The notes under the pieces are model-generated. The model was given only the letters and a program-made list of their open reading frames with translations, ran no database searches and was not told where the DNA came from. Source: Maritalea mobilis (GTDB taxonomy: Bacteria > Pseudomonadota > Alphaproteobacteria > Rhodobacterales > Rhodobacteraceae). Taken from it: DNA of 64,000 nucleotides. Position 1 is the first letter of the stretch. Every line of letters starts with the position of its first letter. Where the stretch lies: NCBI RefSeq assembly GCF_019800885.1, contig NZ_JAHVKE010000006.1, forward strand, positions 1 through 64,000, in the 5' to 3' direction. Both the position numbers and the translations under genes were made by a program. Of this stretch, positions 59,747 through 64,000 are shown piece after piece.

Positions 59747-60775
59747 ATGCCCCACCGCACCTTCTTCTGGTTCATCCTTCCGTCGCTGACCGCGATGATC
59801 CTTTTCATCGCGCTGCCCATCGTGTCGGTCGTGATCCAGTCGTTGCATGTCGAACACGAGCAGGTTCTGGAGGTTGTCGAAACCTGCGGCCCCTTCGGCT
59901 GCACCGAGGAAACCCGCGTCGACACCGAGGCTACCCGCGCCCTGCGCGAGGCCGAACCCCTTGGGCGGTTCAATGGCCTGGGCACCTATGTCAACCGGGC
60001 GCATCTGGCGACCGAGGAACTGGCCACCGCCTGGGCCGAAAGCGACACGTGGGGCGCGTTCGGTGGCCGCGTGATGAACCTGCCCTTCTACAAGGCGCTG
60101 GCCTTCACGCTGGCCTACACCTTCCTGGTCACACCACTGGTGCTGGTCCTCGGGCTGGCCATCGCGCTTGGGGTCAACGGGTTGCCGCAACGCCTGCGCG
60201 GGGTGACGATCTTCTTCTCGCTCCTGCCGATGATCGTGACGCCCTTGATCGGGTCGCTGGTGCTGTTCTGGATGATCGACGCCGACGGGATCATCGGCGC
60301 GACCCTGCAACTGCTCTTCGACGATCCGGACCTGTCGCTCAAGGCCTCTCCGACCCTGACCTGGCTGACGCTGTTCGTATACGGTGTCTGGCACTCCGCC
60401 CCCTTCGCCTTCATCGTCTTCTACGCCGGTCTGCAAACCGTGCCCGAGGAAACGCTGGAAGCGGCCATGATCGACGGCGCCAGCCGGTGGGAGCGTGTGC
60501 GCTACGTCGTCATCCCGCACCTGATGCCGCTGGTCGTCTTCATCACACTGATCCAGCTGATGGACAATTTCCGCGTTTTCGAGCCCATCGTCGGCTTCCA
60601 GGCGCAGGCCAGCGCCACGTCGCTCAGCTACATCATCTATTCCGACCTGCGGGGCGACACGCAGCAATTCGGCTCGGCCGCCGCTACCTCGGTTCTGACG
60701 ATCCTTGGCGTGGCGATCCTGCTGACGCCGGTGCTGATCCGCACCTGGCGCGACTTCAACCGCAAGAGGGTCTGA
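59747..60775 (+). CDS. ABC transporter permease 1 (MalF-like)
   Basis: A 342-residue inner-membrane permease. The first membrane helix is at ~5-30 (FWFILPSLTAMILFIALPI), followed by a periplasmic loop with two cysteines (ETCGPFGCTEE, perhaps a disulfide) and five more helices. The EAA coupling loop reads ETLEAAMIDGASRWERVRYVVIPH. The start MPHRTFFWF at 59747 is chosen because the longer frame overlaps the upstream gene. The unusually long loop between helices 1 and 2 (~100 residues) resembles MalF-type proteins. Confidence 0.92.
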   Translation: MPHRTFFWFILPSLTAMILFIALPIVSVVIQSLHVEHEQVLEVVETCGPFGCTEETRVDTEATRALREAEPLGRFNGLGTYVNRAHLATEELATAWAESDTWGAFGGRVMNLPFYKALAFTLAYTFLVTPLVLVLGLAIALGVNGLPQRLRGVTIFFSLLPMIVTPLIGSLVLFWMIDADGIIGATLQLLFDDPDLSLKASPTLTWLTLFVYGVWHSAPFAFIVFYAGLQTVPEETLEAAMIDGASRWERVRYVVIPHLMPLVVFITLIQLMDNFRVFEPIVGFQAQASATSLSYIIYSDLRGDTQQFGSAAATSVLTILGVAILLTPVLIRTWRDFNRKRV

Positions 60776-60779
60776 GACC

Positions 60780-61661
60780 ATGGCAGCCGCCGCGCATCGC
60801 AAATCCACGGGTCTGATCGTGCTCTCCACGGGTTTCGTGATCCTGTGGCTGATCCTGGCCGCCTTTCCCTTCCTCTGGACGCTCTGGGGCTCGTTCAAGG
60901 TGCAGGGCGACTTCTTTTCCCGCGCGGACTGGATGAACGCCATTCGCGGCCCCCTGACGCTGGAGGAAACCGGGGCGCGCTTCACCGGGCAGGGCTACTG
61001 GGGCGCGTGGATCGAGTCCGGCTTCTGGCGCAACGTGCTCAATACCGGCATTGTCGTCATGGCGACGGTCGTGATCTCGCTGACACTGGGAACGCTCGGG
61101 GGCTACGCGCTGGCGCGGTCGGGTTACCGCTATGCCTTCTGGCTGTTGATGATCGCGCTGGTCTTCCGCGCCATGCCGCATATCACGCTGGTCTCGGGCT
61201 ACCTGCTGCCGTTTTTCGAATGGAACCTCTGGGGGCACCTGCCGACCACGATCATCGTGCTGGTCGCGATCAACCAGCCCTTCACGCTGTGGATGCTGCA
61301 TTCTTTCTTCCTGAACATCCCCAAGGACCTGGACGAAAGCGCGATGGTCGATGGCTGCACCCGGTTCCAGTCCTTCCGACTGGTCATCATGCCGGTGATG
61401 TGGCCCGGCGTCATCACGACGGGCCTGTTCAGCTTCCTGCTCGCCTATAACGATTTCGCCGTCACCGCGATGCTGCTCAGCCAGGAGAACCAGACCATGG
61501 TGCCGCGCATCGCATCCTTCCTCGGCTCCACCCAACAAGAGGGCAATGTCATGTTCGCCGTCGCCGCTGTGGTCTCGGCCACCGCGCCCCTGTTCGTGCT
61601 GATCCTGTTCTTCCAGCGCCAGATCGTCAGCGGCCTGACCGCCGGGGCGGTGAAGGGATGA
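60780..61661 (+). CDS. ABC transporter permease 2 (MalG-like)
   Basis: A 293-residue inner-membrane permease with six helices. The EAA loop is DLDESAMVDGCTRFQSFRLV, followed by IMPVMWPGVITTGLFSF. Only 4 bp separate it from permease 1, and its stop overlaps the start of the downstream SnoaL gene by 4 bp. AGAGGG lies before the ATG. Together with permease 1, the solute-binding protein and the divergent ATPase it completes a CUT1-type importer. Confidence 0.93.
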   Translation: MAAAAHRKSTGLIVLSTGFVILWLILAAFPFLWTLWGSFKVQGDFFSRADWMNAIRGPLTLEETGARFTGQGYWGAWIESGFWRNVLNTGIVVMATVVISLTLGTLGGYALARSGYRYAFWLLMIALVFRAMPHITLVSGYLLPFFEWNLWGHLPTTIIVLVAINQPFTLWMLHSFFLNIPKDLDESAMVDGCTRFQSFRLVIMPVMWPGVITTGLFSFLLAYNDFAVTAMLLSQENQTMVPRIASFLGSTQQEGNVMFAVAAVVSATAPLFVLILFFQRQIVSGLTAGAVKG

Positions 61662-62677
61662 GGGACGACGTGACCATCGGGCTCCAGGCCGAAAAGCAAC
61701 TGGTCCGCGACCACTACGCGGCGCTGTCGCAAGCCACGCCCGACACCGTGGCAGAGGTACTGGCGGAACGCACCGCTCCGGACTGGCACTGGCGCGGCAT
61801 GCACCCGTTCCACGACCAGACCGGTGCCGAGGCGGTGGCACGCTTCTTCTGGAGGCCGCTTTTGTCCTCCATCAACCGCATTCAACGGCGCGAGGATATC
61901 TTCTTCGCGGGCCTGAACGAGATGGATGGATTCCAAGGCCGCTGGGTCGTGTCGATGGGCCACATGATGGGCCTTTTCGATGCGCCGTGGCTTGGCATCC
62001 GCCCCACCCGCAAGATCGTCATGCTGCGCTATTGCGAGTTCAACCGGATCGAACAGGGCAAGATCGCCGAAACCGCCTGTTTCTGCGACATCCCCCATCT
62101 GATGGCGCAAGCGGTACAAGACCCGTTCGGCCCCGCCACCGCCGCCCACCTCGTCCAACCGGGGCCGATGGGCCATGGCGGCCTGCTCTACGAGGGGCAA
62201 CCGCCCGAGCAGGGGGCCGCGACGCTGGCCGCGATCAACGCGATGATCGGCGATCTGGGCACCTGGGGCCTTGGCCTGCCGCTGGAAGAGGAACTGGCAC
62301 GCACATGGGCCGATGACATGATCTGGTGGGGACCGCATGGCGTGGGCGCGACCTTCACGATCGAACGCTATGCCAAGCAGCATTCCGGCCCGTTCCGCGC
62401 GGGGTTCACCGACCGGGCCAAAACGAAACACCTCGCGCGATTGGCCGAGGGTCATTTCGGCGGCTTCTTCGGCTGGCCGAATTTCACGGCGCGGCCCACC
62501 GGCGGGTTCATGGGGCTTCCAGCCACGGACCGGCTGGCCGAGTTTCGGGTGATCGACATCTACCGCCGCGACGGGGACAAGCTGGCCGAGAACTGGGTGT
62601 TCATCGACATGCTGCACATGATGAAGACGCAAGGCGTCGATGTGCTGGACCGTATGGCGAGGATCTCGGGCACCTGA
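61658..62677 (+). CDS. SnoaL/NTF2-like protein (two domains) C
   Basis: A 339-residue protein paralogous to protein B at 56064-57113. The C-terminal ENWVFIDMLHMMKTQGVDVLDRM matches ENWVLVDLLDLYRQVGVDVLGRL there. The first half has HWRGMHPFHDQTGAEAVARFF and the second WWGPHGVGATFTIERYAKQ. It is coupled to the permease gene (ATGA overlap), tying its function to the imported substrate. It ends 1 bp from the convergent capA-like gene, with no room for a separate terminator. Confidence 0.85.
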   Translation: MRDDVTIGLQAEKQLVRDHYAALSQATPDTVAEVLAERTAPDWHWRGMHPFHDQTGAEAVARFFWRPLLSSINRIQRREDIFFAGLNEMDGFQGRWVVSMGHMMGLFDAPWLGIRPTRKIVMLRYCEFNRIEQGKIAETACFCDIPHLMAQAVQDPFGPATAAHLVQPGPMGHGGLLYEGQPPEQGAATLAAINAMIGDLGTWGLGLPLEEELARTWADDMIWWGPHGVGATFTIERYAKQHSGPFRAGFTDRAKTKHLARLAEGHFGGFFGWPNFTARPTGGFMGLPATDRLAEFRVIDIYRRDGDKLAENWVFIDMLHMMKTQGVDVLDRMARISGT

Positions 62678-62678
62678 G

Positions 62679-63875
62679 CTAGCGGGCGCAGGCCAGCTCC
62701 TCGGGCGAGATCACGCGCGCCTCGCCCAGAACGGCGCGCGCATGCGCGATGCTGGCGCCGCCCGTGGAGATCGTCGCGGCCGGCGCGACGACCACGCCCT
62801 GGCTGACATAACGCTCCCCGCGCGTCACGAGGGCCCGCGGCGGATGGGCCACGACGCGCCCCCGCCCGTCCCGCGCAAGGTCGAAGTAAAGGATCGCCCC
62901 CGTCCTTCGCGGCAAGGCCCATTGCGACGACAGGAAATTGCCCAGCGAATAGGCGACGAAGCCGCGCCGCCCGTCGCTGGCCACGATCTCTTCGATGGGT
63001 TGCAGCACATGGGGATGCGCACCGATGACGGCCGCCGCCCCCGCCTCGATCGCGGCGCGCGCCAGGCGCCTTTGCTGTCCATCCGGGCGGGCGCTGTATT
63101 CCTGCCCCCAATGCGGGGTGAGGAGGACCGCGTCGATGGCAGGGTCGGCGGCCAGCCCCCGGATCAGGGACGGCACCGAAGGCGAGGACCCGTAACACAT
63201 CAGCGCCTGGCCATTCGGGTTCGGCAGCCCGTTGACGCTGTAGGTACAGGCCAGGATGGCGACAGTGGCGCTGCCACCGGACATCGGCAGGCGAACGGTC
63301 GTATGCCACGGCCCGCCCGTTCCGCGCGCGCGGGTTCCCGTGCTGCGCAACCCGGCCCGCGCAAGGGCCTCAAGCGTGCGGTCCACCCCGAGCGGACCAC
63401 GATCGAGCGCGTGGTTGTTCGCGGTCTGCACCACGTCGACCCCGACGCGGTCGAGGACACCGGCAATCGAAGGGTGATAATTGAACTGCGGATAGCCCGT
63501 GTAGACCCGGTTGTCGAAGACGCTCCGCGGCGCCACGGGGGCTGCGCGACCGCCGGGCAGCACGCCCTCGGCAGCAGGTCCCTCCAGGTTCACGACGGTC
63601 AGATCGGCGCGCGAAAGATACGGGGCGACATGCGCAAAGGCTGGCGCAAACCCGTCTGGCCGCGCGGCGGCGTCTTCCTGGATCAGGCGGTGCAGAAGCA
63701 CATCACCGGTGGCCGCAACGGTCGCCGCCCCCGGTCGAAAGACGCCCAGATCGGCGGGACAGGACCCGCCGCTGCGCGCCACCACATCCGGTCCGCTCCC
63801 GCTTGGCACGCAGGCCGCGAGCGTCAGCGAACAAATGGGGATAAGTTTTCGGATCAGGTGAACCGCGCCCGACAA
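62679..63875 (-). CDS. CapA-family lipoprotein (metallophosphatase-like)
   Basis: A 398-residue protein of the CapA/PgsA family. The preferred start is a TTG at 63875 with AAAGG seven bases upstream, giving a lipoprotein signal HLIRKLIPICSLTLAAC with lipobox Cys at 22. Family blocks: VAATGDVLLHR, DLTVVNLEGP, VVQTANNHALDRG, LLTPHWGQEYS and IGAHPHVLQPIE, the metal-binding Asp/Asn/His sites of the calcineurin-like fold. Relatives take part in poly-gamma-glutamate or capsule synthesis, but many single copies have unknown roles. A DnaA-box-like 9-mer lies 36 bp upstream. Confidence 0.88.
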   Translation of the reverse strand: MSGAVHLIRKLIPICSLTLAACVPSGSGPDVVARSGGSCPADLGVFRPGAATVAATGDVLLHRLIQEDAAARPDGFAPAFAHVAPYLSRADLTVVNLEGPAAEGVLPGGRAAPVAPRSVFDNRVYTGYPQFNYHPSIAGVLDRVGVDVVQTANNHALDRGPLGVDRTLEALARAGLRSTGTRARGTGGPWHTTVRLPMSGGSATVAILACTYSVNGLPNPNGQALMCYGSSPSVPSLIRGLAADPAIDAVLLTPHWGQEYSARPDGQQRRLARAAIEAGAAAVIGAHPHVLQPIEEIVASDGRRGFVAYSLGNFLSSQWALPRRTGAILYFDLARDGRGRVVAHPPRALVTRGERYVSQGVVVAPAATISTGGASIAHARAVLGEARVISPEELACAR

Positions 63876-63910
63876 CCCATTGCCTTTCAATAATTCAAAC
63901 TGCGTATATC

Positions 63911-63919
63911 TGTGGATAA
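63911..63919 (-). promoter_or_regulatory. Consensus DnaA box
   Basis: TGTGGATAA on the plus strand, i.e. TTATCCACA on the minus strand, is the perfect 9-bp DnaA box. It is isolated in the visible sequence and may be chance or a DnaA-responsive promoter element of the capA-like gene. Confidence 0.35.
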
Positions 63920-64000
63920 CCTTTTCGCCGAGACGCGATCTGTCAACGCGGTCAAGCGGTCGGGCGCAGCCAATCCGTTGCAAATGTGACATCCCCGCAC

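Noticed and set aside
1-64000. CRISPR array or cas genes
   Set aside because: No regularly spaced direct repeats and no Cas-like proteins were seen on either strand.

Overview
The window is high-GC alphaproteobacterial DNA of the marine Roseobacter / Rhodobacteraceae type. This is inferred from the gene order murA, DUF2948, hisD, UPF0262, low-molecular-weight phosphatase, infA, maf, rng, yacG, tRNA-Phe, and from a trimethylamine/TMAO degradation cluster of the kind known in that group. No rRNA genes and no CRISPR arrays were seen.

Layout. (1) 1-1.5 kb: a tyrosine recombinase beside tRNA-Phe, enclosed by a perfect 82-bp inverted repeat containing the tRNA 3' end. (2) 1.6-13.1 kb: housekeeping genes, mostly on the minus strand (yacG, rng, maf, infA, hisD, murA and accessory enzymes), with a lytic transglycosylase and a cytochrome c on the plus strand, ending at tRNA-Thr. 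(3) 13.3-15.1 kb: an SLC13-type permease. (4) 15.1-40.6 kb: a methylated-amine catabolic cluster. Tmm oxidises trimethylamine to TMAO. Tdm converts TMAO to dimethylamine and formaldehyde. DmmDABC takes dimethylamine to methylamine. GmaS, MgsABC and MgdABCD pass methylamine through gamma-glutamylmethylamide and N-methylglutamate back to glutamate plus a folate-bound C1 unit, which FolD and PurU process. An AmtB transporter, a SugE-type exporter, three regulators (GntR, AraC/GlxA, XRE-cupin) and a solute-binding protein without signal peptide belong to the same block. (5) 40.9-43.0 kb: ethanolamine ammonia-lyase eutBC, followed at 43.1-43.6 kb by a decayed, collapsed second copy of the XRE...folD...purU part of the methylamine operon. 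(6) 44-52.9 kb: a surface-glycan region (large two-domain glycosyltransferase, sulfotransferase-like protein, small glycosyltransferase, methyltransferase-like protein, manC) ending in an IS5-family remnant; 48.2-51.0 kb is visibly more AT-rich and looks acquired. (7) 53.0-62.7 kb: a divergent, LacI-controlled locus with a complete CUT1-type ABC importer, three two-domain SnoaL/NTF2-like proteins and a bicupin. (8) 62.7-63.9 kb: a CapA-family lipoprotein.

Two points stand out. First, the methylamine cluster carries readable regulatory structure. An ACCAGT-N8-ATTGGT element occurs upstream of amtB, gntR and tmm, with a further ACC half-site in the amtB and tmm copies. Strong hairpins lie between genes at several cistron boundaries. 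Second, the LacI locus has two near-identical operator-like palindromes in its divergent promoter region and assembles transporter, regulator, SnoaL and cupin proteins in a combination whose substrate I cannot name. It is the best candidate here for an undescribed catabolic system.
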